A program made the translations under genes and the position numbers. From assembly GCF_011043735.1 (NCBI RefSeq), contig NZ_JAAKGV010000032.1:1-49142 (forward strand): a stretch of DNA of 49,142 nucleotides, read 5' to 3'. Below the pieces are notes generated by a model. That model did no database searches and was not told the DNA's origin. It worked only from the letters and a program-made list of their open reading frames with translations. This document shows positions 29,854 to 36,965 of this stretch, piece after piece. Origin of the DNA: Methylobacterium sp. DB0501 (lineage in GTDB: Bacteria > Pseudomonadota > Alphaproteobacteria > Rhizobiales > Beijerinckiaceae). The first letter of the stretch is position 1. Each line of letters opens with the position of its first letter.

Positions 29854-30591
29854 CTACCGTCCGGCCGTCGCGCCGGCGCAGAACCGGCTCCAGTGCTGGG
29901 CATGCACGGTGCTGATGATGCCCGAGGCCCAGACGAGGCGCCGGTCGGGCATCAGCGGGGCGTTGTGGCTCTCGAGGTGGTAGGTGCCCCGCTGCGAGCC
30001 GCGCAGGATCTTCTTCAGGAAGCGGTGCCCCTCCACCGTCGTGACCGCGGCGTAGAGGTCGAGCAGGCGGTCCGGGCCCTCCCCGGCCTCGGCGCAGAGC
30101 ACCACGTCGTCGGGCTCGTATTTCGGATACATCGACAGGCCGGCGACCCGGAACGCGATGGTGCCGGGCGGCACCCCGAACGGCACGGTGATGCGGAAGA
30201 GGTCGCCGCCCGCACCGATCTGCTCGTCCCCGGTCTCGATCAAGCCGCCGGCGCTGATCAACCCCTTCACGCCCACGACCGCACCGGCGAGCGAACCGCC
30301 CTCCGCGGGCGGCTCCGGCGCGTCGTCGTCGCCGAACAGCAGCCCCTTGGCGGTGACTTCGACGCCGTCGCGGCGGAAGCGCTCCGCGTAGCGCTCGGCA
30401 TCGTCCTGGCCGATGGTCCGGCTGCCGGCCTCGTGCGCCCGGTAGGTGCTCTCCGGCCAAGCGTTCTGCAGCGCGGCGTCCCGCGCCGAGCGGTAGCCGG
30501 CGGCGAGGCGCGCCTGCCGCAGCCGCTCGCCCTGCGCGGCCCGAACCCGGTTCTCTCCCGACTGGATCACCTCAGCGAACGTCCTTGACAC
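29854..30591 (-). CDS. S24-family phage repressor (XRE helix-turn-helix plus LexA-like peptidase)
   Basis: 245 residues from GTG 30591. N-terminal helix-turn-helix (about 20-70: RLRQARLAAGYRSARDAAL...STYRAHEAGSRTI). C-terminal S24 domain with Ser153 (GLSMYPKYEPDD) and the lysine at 193/194 (RFLKKIL), and a candidate Ala114-Gly115 cleavage bond (ISAGGLIE) as in LexA and lambda CI. RecA-stimulated self-cleavage, and so SOS induction of the phage operon, is expected from the family. GTG 30591 has no Shine-Dalgarno, which suggests a leaderless message as for lambda cI; GTG 30570 behind AAGGACG is the alternative. Confidence 0.88.
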   Translation of the reverse strand: MSRTFAEVIQSGENRVRAAQGERLRQARLAAGYRSARDAALQNAWPESTYRAHEAGSRTIGQDDAERYAERFRRDGVEVTAKGLLFGDDDAPEPPAEGGSLAGAVVGVKGLISAGGLIETGDEQIGAGGDLFRITVPFGVPPGTIAFRVAGLSMYPKYEPDDVVLCAEAGEGPDRLLDLYAAVTTVEGHRFLKKILRGSQRGTYHLESHNAPLMPDRRLVWASGIISTVHAQHWSRFCAGATAGR

Positions 30592-30668
30592 TTGAGGTAT
30601 TGAGCAAAGTCATTACATCATGTAGCTACTGCGGTCGCAAGGACCGTGGCGAACACTCGCTGTTCGCG
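30585..30668. promoter_or_regulatory. Phage control region with dyads and direct repeats
   Basis: In the 349-bp gap between repressor and the first rightward gene: TTGACA at 30585-30590 overlapping the repressor start codon; direct repeats TTGAGGTA and TTGAGCAA; TACAT-C-ATGTA at 30615-30625; and GCGAACA-CTCGC-TGTTCGC at 30650-30668, a perfect 7-bp-arm dyad suited to a dimeric repressor. TTGAGC (30601) and TAGCTA (30624) are spaced 17 bases as a possible rightward promoter. From about 30670 to 30940 I see no supported gene. Assignments are inference. Confidence 0.4.
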
Positions 30669-30940
30669 CATGCCCATCCTGCATCCTACCGCAGGGGCAG
30701 CCTCGAAGGGCAGCCTTGCGCCGTATCCCTCGTTGCGGGAGTCCCCCATGGTCCACCGTTTCCTCGCAGCCCGGCGCGGCCCACCCGACGCGGGAGGTCC
30801 CCGGTTGCGCAACGCCGGAGCGGAACCGGGTGATCCGGGGCTGCGGCACCCGCGCCGGCCGGGCGGCGAATCGCCGCAACGGGGCGGGGCAGGATGGGGA
30901 AGCCGTCGCGCGCCGCGCCGCGCCGGTGCAGGAGGGGCGG

Positions 30941-31114
30941 ATGAAGGTAGCCCTGATCGTGCTTTGGACCCTCGCGGCGGGGGTCGGCCTGTTCCTGATG
31001 GTGCGCTCCCGGATCATCCGGACGACCGAATCGCTGGCGCGGGAGGCCGCACGCGAGCGGGCCGGCGCGCCGCGCCCGGAGGAGACCCTGCCGGATCGTC
31101 CCGGCGAGGGCTGA
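30941..31114 (+). CDS. Small single-pass membrane protein (57 aa)
   Basis: It begins MKVALIVLWTLAAGVGLFLMVRSRIIRTTESL: one membrane helix (about 3-21) followed by a basic, helical cytosolic tail ending in Pro and Glu. AGGAGG lies six bases before ATG 30941, the best ribosome-binding site in this region. No family recognised. It could be a superinfection or lysis-control peptide, but position is the only hint. The NusG-like gene follows 46 bases later. Confidence 0.65.
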   Translation: MKVALIVLWTLAAGVGLFLMVRSRIIRTTESLAREAARERAGAPRPEETLPDRPGEG

Positions 31115-31160
31115 GCCGGCAAGGGCCGACCCGGGCCCGCCGTCCGGCGGGGAGGGCGGC

Positions 31161-31832
31161 GTGAGCAACGGCAAGCGCCGCATCGCCCGCCGTCGCCGCG
31201 AGGCCCTGGCCCATCGCGCCCTGGCGCATGATCGTCCGCCGGCCGACCGGGCCGCCGAGATCCGCCGCCGGCGCCGCCGGCGGGTCCGGCCAGTGCGGGT
31301 CGTGCTGGCGGCCGACCGGGTCTGGATGGTCGCCGAGACCAAGGCGCGCTGGGCCGCCCGCGCCGCCCGCGACCTGGAGGCCGCCGGCATCGCGGCCTTC
31401 GACCCGCGGGAGGAGGTCGAGCTGACCTCCCCGGCCGGCCGGCGCCGTACCGCCCGGGTGTCGCTCCTGCACCGCACGATCTTCGTGGGCCTACGCGACG
31501 ACGCCGACCTCGCCCGGGTCGAGGCACATCCCGGCATCGACCGGATCCTGTTCCGCGACGGCCGCGCCGTCGTCATCGCGGCCGGCGTGCTCCAGGGCTT
31601 CGCCGACGCGATCACCGGGCATGGCGGTCGCGAGAGCCACGACGCGGAGGCGGTGAGGGCGGTCCTGTTCGCCCTCGGCGACGGCGTACGGGTGACCGGC
31701 GGCCCGCTCGCGACCCTGTCCGGGACGGTCGAGGGGGTCGATCCGGCCCGCCGGCGCTACCGGGTCGCCCTCTCGCTGTTCGGCCGCGAGACCCCGGTGA
31801 CGCTCGACGAGGACCAGATCGAGCGGGACTGA
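31161..31832 (+). CDS. NusG-like transcription antitermination factor, phage-encoded
   Basis: 223 residues from GTG 31161 with GGAGGG in front. The first 45 residues are an Arg-rich tail (RRIARRRREAL...IRRRRRRRVRPVRV). An NGN-type domain follows at about 54-150: VWMVAETKARWAARAARDLEAAGIAAFDP, then LLHRTIFVGL, the order of strands in NusG/RfaH. A KOW domain is at about 173-222: GDGVRVTGGPLATLSGTVEGVD...DQIE. NusG paralogues bind RNA polymerase and let it pass terminators. The gene lies directly before the late promoter region and terminase genes, so it probably controls late virion transcription. The basic tail may contact RNA. It is larger than housekeeping NusG (about 180). Confidence 0.85.
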   Translation: MSNGKRRIARRRREALAHRALAHDRPPADRAAEIRRRRRRRVRPVRVVLAADRVWMVAETKARWAARAARDLEAAGIAAFDPREEVELTSPAGRRRTARVSLLHRTIFVGLRDDADLARVEAHPGIDRILFRDGRAVVIAAGVLQGFADAITGHGGRESHDAEAVRAVLFALGDGVRVTGGPLATLSGTVEGVDPARRRYRVALSLFGRETPVTLDEDQIERD

Positions 31833-31848
31833 CCGAGCCGAAAAATCG

Positions 31849-31897
31849 CGCCCCGCCGAAGAGAACATTTGACGAACATCGGCGGGGCGGGTACAAG
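31849..31897 (+). promoter_or_regulatory. Dyad-embedded late promoter candidate
   Basis: TTGACG (31869-31874), 17 bases, TACAAG (31892-31897). The -35 box lies in the loop of a perfect inverted repeat, CGCCCCGCCGA (31849-31859) and TCGGCGGGGCG (31879-31889). An RNA start near 31904 would give a leader of about 190 bases before the small terminase gene. The dyad may be an operator, or the terminator of the NusG-like gene, which ends at 31832. Confidence 0.45.
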
Positions 31898-32014
31898 GGT
31901 TTCCAGGTTCTCCGGGTCTGCGGCCTGCCCCATGAGGGAGGTGGCTGCTCGACTGCCCCGCCATGCGGGGATGTGTCCCCGGACCCGGCCCACGGCATCA
32001 CCGAGGCGAAAGGC

Positions 32015-32067
32015 GGCTCGTGTCCGCGGGCCTCCAGCCGTCGGTTGGCGGCCCGCGGACACGAGCC
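32015..32067 (+). promoter_or_regulatory. Strong hairpin 26 bases before the small terminase gene
   Basis: GGCTCGTGTCCGCGGGCC (32015-32032) pairs perfectly with 32050-32067 over 18 bp, and the 17-base loop can extend the stem with two mismatches to a three-base apex. A smaller hairpin CCCCGC-CAT-GCGGGG lies at 31956-31970. No T-run follows, so it is not a standard terminator. Candidates: an antitermination RNA element for the NusG-like factor, or a packaging (cos/pac) recognition site beside terS. Confidence 0.6.
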
Positions 32068-32093
32068 GGCTCGCTCCTTCCCGACAAGGCGAC

Positions 32094-32666
32094 ATGACAC
32101 GGCGAGTCATCGACTGGGCTGGCATCGCGGCGGCCTATCGGGCGGAGCCGGGGGCCGGGCCCGCCATCGCGCGCCGGTTCGGCATCAGCCCGGCGACGCT
32201 CCGGCGCCGGGCGCGGGCGGAAAGATGGGCGCGCGATGCTCCCGACGGCCCTCCCGCCGGCGACGTCCTCGACGGCCACCGCATCGTGGTGGCGCAGGGC
32301 GCGGCGCTCACACTGCAGCTCCTCGACGACCTCCAGACGGCGTCCGCCGGGGATCCGCGGCCCGACGACGGCACCGAGGAGGGCGGGCTCGCCCGCGCGG
32401 CCATCCTGCAGAAGCGCATCGCGGCGTTGCGCGACCTCGCCGCCGCGGCACGGTTGTGGATCGCGCTCGAGCGCCAGGCCTGGGACCTCGACGGCAAGGG
32501 ACAGGACAAGGGACAGGGCCAGCAGCGTGACGAGACCGCCTTCCCGGATCCCGAGGCCGCCTTCCGCCTCCTCGACGAGGCCCAGCGGGCCCAGCTCCGC
32601 TCGATCGCCGAGCGTCTGGCTGACCGACCCGCCGGCCCTGCTGCGGGCCCTCGACCGGCTCGATAG
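32094..32666 (+). CDS. Phage terminase small subunit
   Basis: 190 residues from ATG 32094. N-terminal helix-turn-helix of the kind that recognises packaging sites: WAGIAAAYRAEPGAGPAIARRFGISPATLRRRARAERW (about 6-45). Then a mostly helical oligomerisation region (LQKRIAALRDLAAAARLWIALERQAW), a low-complexity Gly/Lys/Gln link and a tail (PEAAFRLLDEAQRAQLRSIAERL) likely to contact the large subunit. Identification rests on this layout and on the large terminase gene overlapping its 3' end. Confidence 0.8.
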   Translation: MTRRVIDWAGIAAAYRAEPGAGPAIARRFGISPATLRRRARAERWARDAPDGPPAGDVLDGHRIVVAQGAALTLQLLDDLQTASAGDPRPDDGTEEGGLARAAILQKRIAALRDLAAAARLWIALERQAWDLDGKGQDKGQGQQRDETAFPDPEAAFRLLDEAQRAQLRSIAERLADRPAGPAAGPRPAR

Positions 32667-34056
32667 CGAGGAGAGCCTGGCGGGCTTCGTGCGCCGGGCC
32701 TGGCCGGTCATCGAGCCGGGCGCCCCCTACGTGCATGGCTGGCACATCGACGCGGTCAGCGCCCACCTCGAGGCCGTCACCGCCGGCGAGATCACCCGCC
32801 TGCTCATCAACGTGCCGCCCGGCACGATGAAGAGCCTGCTCGCCGGGGTGTTCTGGCCGGCCTGGGAATGGGGGCCGAAGAACCGCCCGTCCTTGCGCAC
32901 CGTCGCGGTCTCGCACACCGAGCGGCTGGCCCTTCGCGACAACCTGCGCACCCGGCGCCTGATCACCTCCCCCTGGTACCGGGCCCTGTGGGGCGAACGG
33001 GTGCGCCTCACCCGCGACCAGAACCGCAAGGGCCGTTTCGAGACCACGGCGACCGGCTTGCGCGAGGCGGTCTCGGCCGGCTCGATCACCGGCTCGCGCG
33101 GCGACCGGGTGATCCTCGACGACCCGATCTCGGTCGAGGGCGCCAATTCCGAGCGGGTGCGCGAGGGGATCGCGCAGTGGTTCCTGGAGGCGGTACCGAC
33201 CCGCCTCAACGACCCCGTCCGCTCGGCGATCGTGGTGGTCATGCAGAGGCTGCACGAGCGCGACCTGTCGGGGGTGATCCTGGCCAAGAACCTCGGCTAC
33301 GAGCACCTGATGCTGCCGATGGAGTTCGAGCCGGAGCGCGCCTGCGCCACCCGGATCGGCTTCACCGATCCGCGCCGCGAGCCGGGCGAGCTGCTGTTTC
33401 CAGCCCGCTTCCCGAAGGCAGCGGTCGAGCGCGACAAGGCCGCGATGGGCGAGTACGCGGCGGCCGGCCAGTACCAGCAGCGGCCGGCCCCCCGGGACGG
33501 CGGGCTGTTCAAGCGGGGCTGGTTCACCCTCGTGCGGGCGGTACCGGCCGGCTGCGTCCATGTCCGGGCCTGGGACCTCGCCGCGAGCGTGCCCAGGGCC
33601 GGGCGCCAGCCCGACTACACCGTCGGCGTCAAGCTCGCCCGCGCCCCCGACGGGCATCTCTACGTCGTCGACGTGCGCCGCGACCGGCTCTCGGCCGGCG
33701 GCGTCGAGCGCCTGATCCTGGCGACGGCCGCCGAGGACGGGCCGTCCTGCCGGATCTCGCTGCCGCAGGATCCGGGCCAGGCCGGCAAGGCGCAGGCGCA
33801 GTACCTCGTCTCGCGCCTCGCCGGCTACGACGCGCGGGCCAGCCCCGAGAGCGGCGACAAGGCGACCCGCGCCGCCCCGGTCTCGGCCCAGGCCGAGGCC
33901 GGCAACCTGCACCTCGTCGCCGGCCCCTGGAACGGGGCCTTCCTCGACGAGCTCTGCGCCTTCCCCAACGGCGCCTTCCTCGACCAGGTCGACGCCCTCT
34001 CGCGCGCCTTCGCGGCGCTCGCCCGGCCGGGATACGGCCTGCTCGGAGTCCTGTGA
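32620..34056 (+). CDS. Phage terminase large subunit
   Basis: 478 residues if started at CTG 32620. ATPase: a degenerate Walker A NVPPGTMKS at 64-72 and Walker B VILDD at 164-168, as in the TIGR01630 terminase group. Nuclease: RNase-H-like start VRAWDLAAS...PDYTVGVKLAR, with later QDPGQAGKAQ and the C-terminal LCAFPNGAFLDQVDALSRAF typical of these proteins. It packages DNA into proheads. The start is unclear: no ATG, GTG or TTG lies in this frame where the homology begins. CTG (reading L-T-D-P-P) fits best and would overlap terS by 47 bases; GTG 32689 would cut 23 residues. Confidence 0.93.
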   Translation: MTDPPALLRALDRLDSEESLAGFVRRAWPVIEPGAPYVHGWHIDAVSAHLEAVTAGEITRLLINVPPGTMKSLLAGVFWPAWEWGPKNRPSLRTVAVSHTERLALRDNLRTRRLITSPWYRALWGERVRLTRDQNRKGRFETTATGLREAVSAGSITGSRGDRVILDDPISVEGANSERVREGIAQWFLEAVPTRLNDPVRSAIVVVMQRLHERDLSGVILAKNLGYEHLMLPMEFEPERACATRIGFTDPRREPGELLFPARFPKAAVERDKAAMGEYAAAGQYQQRPAPRDGGLFKRGWFTLVRAVPAGCVHVRAWDLAASVPRAGRQPDYTVGVKLARAPDGHLYVVDVRRDRLSAGGVERLILATAAEDGPSCRISLPQDPGQAGKAQAQYLVSRLAGYDARASPESGDKATRAAPVSAQAEAGNLHLVAGPWNGAFLDELCAFPNGAFLDQVDALSRAFAALARPGYGLLGVL

Positions 34057-35321
34057 TGTGGCTCGCCGACCGCCTCGCCAACCTCGTCTCCGGCCTCGGC
34101 GGCCCGCGGGACAAGAGCACCGGCAACCTGCACGTCCACGTGCCCCGCGCCCGCGCCGAACTCGACGCCGCCTACCGGGACAACTGGCTCGCCCGCAAGG
34201 TCGTCGACATCGTGCCCTTCGACATGCTGCGCGAGTGGCGCGCCTGGCAGGCGCCGCCGGAGGTCGCGGCGGCGCTCGCGGCCAGCGAGGAGCGCCTGTC
34301 CTTGCGCGACCGCCTGCTGCGCGCCTTGCGGCTCGCGCGCCTGCATGGCGGCGCGGCGCTGCTGATCGGCGACGGCGCCCCGGACCCGAGCCTGCCGCTC
34401 GATCCCGAGACGCTCGGGCAGGGGGGATTGCGCTACCTCCACGTCCTGCCCCGCGGCCGGATCCAGGCCGGCCCGATCGATCCCGACCCGCTGTCGCCCT
34501 GGTTCGGCGAGCCCAAGGTCTACACCATCACCGGCGGGCAGGCGATCCATCCCTCGCGGGTGGTGCGCCTCCTCGGCGCGGCCCTGCCGGACGACGCGGT
34601 CGGTGACGGCTGGGGCGACAGCGTGCTCCAGGCGCTGCTCGAGGCGATCGACCAGGCGACGGCGGCGTCCGCCCACATCGCCGCGATGCTGCCCGAGGCC
34701 AAGCAGGACGTGATCTCGGTGCCGGGCCTGTCGCAGCACCTCTCGACCGAGGACGGCACCCGCCAGCTCACCGAGCGCTTCGCCTACGCGGCCCGGATGA
34801 AGGGCCTGTTCGGGATGCTGCTCCTCGAAGGCGACGGCCGATCGCCGGAAGGCGAGCGCTACCAGCAGAAGCAGCTCGACTTCTCCGGCCTGCCGGAGGT
34901 GGCGCGGCTCTTCCTCCAGGTGGCGGCGGGCGCGGCCGACATCCCGGTGACGCGCCTTCTCGGCCAGTCGCCCGCCGGCCTCAACGCCACCGGCGAATCC
35001 GACATCCGCAACTACCACGACCACGTCGCGGCCCGTCAGACCGTCGAGCTCACCCCGGCCATCGCCCGCCTCGACCGGCTCCTGGTCCGCGACGCGCTCG
35101 GCCGGTCCGACCCCGCCCTGCGCTACGCCTGGCGGCCCCTGGCGCAAGCGAGCGAGCGCGAGAAGGCGGAGATCGGCCGGCTCAAGGCCGAGACCGCGGC
35201 GGCGCTCGCCCGCGAGGGCGTCGTGCCGGCGGATGCTCTGTCCCGCGGCGTCGAGGGCTGGCTCTCCAGTGCCGACCTCTTCCCCGGCATCGCCGCGGCC
35301 TTCGGCCGGGCGGGGGACTGA
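34056..35321 (+). CDS. Phage portal protein, DUF1073 family
   Basis: 421 residues; its ATG shares one base with the terminase stop (TGATG). Family stretches: YRDNWLARKVVDIVPFDMLREWRAW near the N-terminus, a middle with DGWGDSVLQALLEAIDQATAASAHI and PEAKQDVISVPGL, and LLGQSPAGLNATGESDIRNYHDHVA. Forms the dodecameric DNA gate at one capsid vertex. Some DUF1073 proteins carry a C-terminal Acb1-type nuclease domain against CBASS; this one is only portal length. Confidence 0.88.
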   Translation: MWLADRLANLVSGLGGPRDKSTGNLHVHVPRARAELDAAYRDNWLARKVVDIVPFDMLREWRAWQAPPEVAAALAASEERLSLRDRLLRALRLARLHGGAALLIGDGAPDPSLPLDPETLGQGGLRYLHVLPRGRIQAGPIDPDPLSPWFGEPKVYTITGGQAIHPSRVVRLLGAALPDDAVGDGWGDSVLQALLEAIDQATAASAHIAAMLPEAKQDVISVPGLSQHLSTEDGTRQLTERFAYAARMKGLFGMLLLEGDGRSPEGERYQQKQLDFSGLPEVARLFLQVAAGAADIPVTRLLGQSPAGLNATGESDIRNYHDHVAARQTVELTPAIARLDRLLVRDALGRSDPALRYAWRPLAQASEREKAEIGRLKAETAAALAREGVVPADALSRGVEGWLSSADLFPGIAAAFGRAGD

Positions 35322-35495
35322 ACCGAGTTCCACCCCACTCCCGAGCGGGCCGACACGGTCACGTCGTCGAACGAGGCGCGGGTCATTCTTCTCTCCCCGC
35401 GGGCGGGGCGAGGAGAGATGTGCACGTCCCGGCCCGTTACCTGACCGGCCCGAGCGGGAGCGAGGATTCCCACCTCCCACGCGAGACCATCCCCC
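35322..35495. other. Structured 174-bp gap between portal and protease genes
   Basis: The only sizeable gap inside the head module. Inverted arms CTCCCGAGCGGGCCG (about 35340) and CGGCCCGAGCGGGAG (about 35447) pair at 11 of 15 positions, the four central bases not pairing. They enclose a hairpin CCCCGC-GG-GCGGGG near 35396. No reading frame. Many related phages carry a minor head (MuF-like) gene at this place; it is absent. Confidence 0.4.
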
Positions 35496-36497
35496 ATGCA
35501 CATCTTCGACCGGTTCAGCCTCGGCCCCGCGGCCGAGATCGCGGGCGCGCGCCCGCTCGGCAACGGCGCCCTGGTGGTGCAGGCCCGTGCGGCGCGGGCC
35601 GGCAACGTGCAGGTCTATCGCGGCGACGAGGTCGCCCGGCCGGACCTCGCGCAGGTTCGGATCTACCGCGACCCGGACGAGATCTTCCGGCCCGAATCCC
35701 TGCGCAGCTTCGGCCACAAGCCCGTCACCCTCGATCATCCCGCCGAGGCGGTGACGCCGCGGACCTGGCGCGGGGTGGCGCGGGGCCATGTCGGCGACGA
35801 GGTGGTGCGGGACGGCGAGTTCGTCCGCATCCCGATGCTGCTCGCCGATTCCTCGGCCATCGCGGCGGTGCAGGGCGGGCGGCGCGAGGTCTCGGTCGGG
35901 TACACGTGCGACCTCGACTGGACCCCCGGCACCGCCCCGGACGGCAGTCCCTACGACGCCCGCCAGACCAGGATCGTCGTCGACCACGTCGCCATCGTGG
36001 CGCAGGGGCGCGCGGGACCGGATTGCCGGATCGGCGACGCCGACCTGACGCGTCGCCTCGCGGAAGCCGAAGCGAGGGCGGAGGCCGCCGAGACGGCGCT
36101 GGCGCGGCGCGACGGCGAAGTCGCGGCGCTCCGCGCCCGGGTGCCGGACGAAGCGGCCCTCGACGCGCTGGCGGCCGAGCGCGGCGCGCTGGTGACGGAG
36201 GCCCGCCGCATCCTCGGCGATGCGTTCGATCCCGGCGGTCTCACCCCCGAGGCGATCCGGCGCGCCGCCGTGGCGCGGGCGCTCGGCGAGGCGGAGGCCG
36301 CCGCCCTGAGCCCGGCCGCGATCGAAGGCGCCTTCCGGGTCGTCGCCGCCGGCCCGTGTGCGGCCGCCCCACGGACCACCCCGGACCCGCTGCGCGACGC
36401 CCTGCGCCACCGGGCCGACGCCCCGACGCCCGAGGCGGCCCATGCCGCCATGGTCGAGACCCTCCGCAACGCCTGGAAACCCGCAGGAGCCCGCTGA
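35496..36497 (+). CDS. DUF2213 prohead protease fused to a scaffold-like coiled coil
   Basis: 333 residues. The protease part (1-180) shows the family pattern: GHKPVTLDHPAEAVTP (His81), REVSVGYTCDLDW (Ser133) and DHVAIVAQGRAGPDCRI (His164), a plausible Ser/His set. From about 184 to 240 comes a heptad-rich coiled coil (LAEAEARAEAAETALARRDGEVAAL...) and then a helical tail. No separate scaffold gene exists between portal and capsid, so this protein probably scaffolds assembly and then digests itself. The ribosome-binding site is weak. Confidence 0.82.
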   Translation: MHIFDRFSLGPAAEIAGARPLGNGALVVQARAARAGNVQVYRGDEVARPDLAQVRIYRDPDEIFRPESLRSFGHKPVTLDHPAEAVTPRTWRGVARGHVGDEVVRDGEFVRIPMLLADSSAIAAVQGGRREVSVGYTCDLDWTPGTAPDGSPYDARQTRIVVDHVAIVAQGRAGPDCRIGDADLTRRLAEAEARAEAAETALARRDGEVAALRARVPDEAALDALAAERGALVTEARRILGDAFDPGGLTPEAIRRAAVARALGEAEAAALSPAAIEGAFRVVAAGPCAAAPRTTPDPLRDALRHRADAPTPEAAHAAMVETLRNAWKPAGAR

Positions 36498-36940
36498 TGC
36501 CCCCCGTCCAGACCAGCTATCCCGGCCGCCCGGCCGCCGCCTACGAGGGCATGGCCGCCGACCAGAACCCGGCCACGATCCTCAGCCGCACCGTCGAGAC
36601 CACGGAGGGGATCGGCTTCGGCCGCGCCGCCTTCCAGGGCACCCGCGACGACGGCATCGCCGCCGCGGGCGCGGTGTTCCGCGGCATCGTGCTGGCCGAC
36701 CGCAACGCCCGGCCGAATGCGGGCGGCACCGACCTCTTCGCCAAGGGCGAGACCGTCCCGGTGATGACGTCCGGCGCGGTCTGGGTCGTCACGGCCTCGG
36801 CCGCGGGCGCCGGCAGCCCGGCTTACGTCACCGCCGCCGGCGCCGTCACGTCGACCGCCTCCGGCAACACCCCCATCCCCGGAGCCCTGTTCGACACCTC
36901 GGCCCCCGCCGGCGGCCTCGTCCGCCTGCGCCTGAACTGA
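36497..36940 (+). CDS. Capsid decoration (structural cement) protein
   Basis: 147 residues, starting on the last base of the previous stop (TGATG). The opening VQTSYPGRPAAAYEGMAADQNPATILSRTVETTEGIGFGRAAFQGT and the later KGETVPVMTSGAVWVVT match the DUF2190/gp24-like cement family: a small all-beta protein that clips onto the outer capsid lattice. It lies directly before the capsid gene, its usual place. Confidence 0.78.
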   Translation: MPPVQTSYPGRPAAAYEGMAADQNPATILSRTVETTEGIGFGRAAFQGTRDDGIAAAGAVFRGIVLADRNARPNAGGTDLFAKGETVPVMTSGAVWVVTASAAGAGSPAYVTAAGAVTSTASGNTPIPGALFDTSAPAGGLVRLRLN

Positions 36941-36965
36941 CGAGAACCCGGAAGAGAGCCTTCGC

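Noticed and set aside
30650..30668. LexA (SOS) box reading of GCGAACA-N5-TGTTCGC
   Set aside because: The alphaproteobacterial LexA site is a direct repeat GTTC-N7-GTTC; this is an inverted repeat, better suited to the phage repressor.
30646..31164. 172-codon plus-strand frame upstream of the NusG-like gene
   Set aside because: Low-complexity Arg/Gly/Pro translation; the 57-aa membrane protein in another frame has a far better ribosome-binding site and amino-acid make-up.
31869..32093. 75-codon in-frame extension upstream of the small terminase start
   Set aside because: Begins at the TTG of the promoter-like -35 box and translates hairpins into Arg/Pro-rich sequence; ATG 32094 begins the helix-turn-helix directly.
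33825..36443. 872-codon open frame on the minus strand over terminase, portal and protease genes
   Set aside because: Composition is Arg/Gly/His-rich as in all antisense frames of this GC-rich DNA, and the plus strand holds clear phage families.
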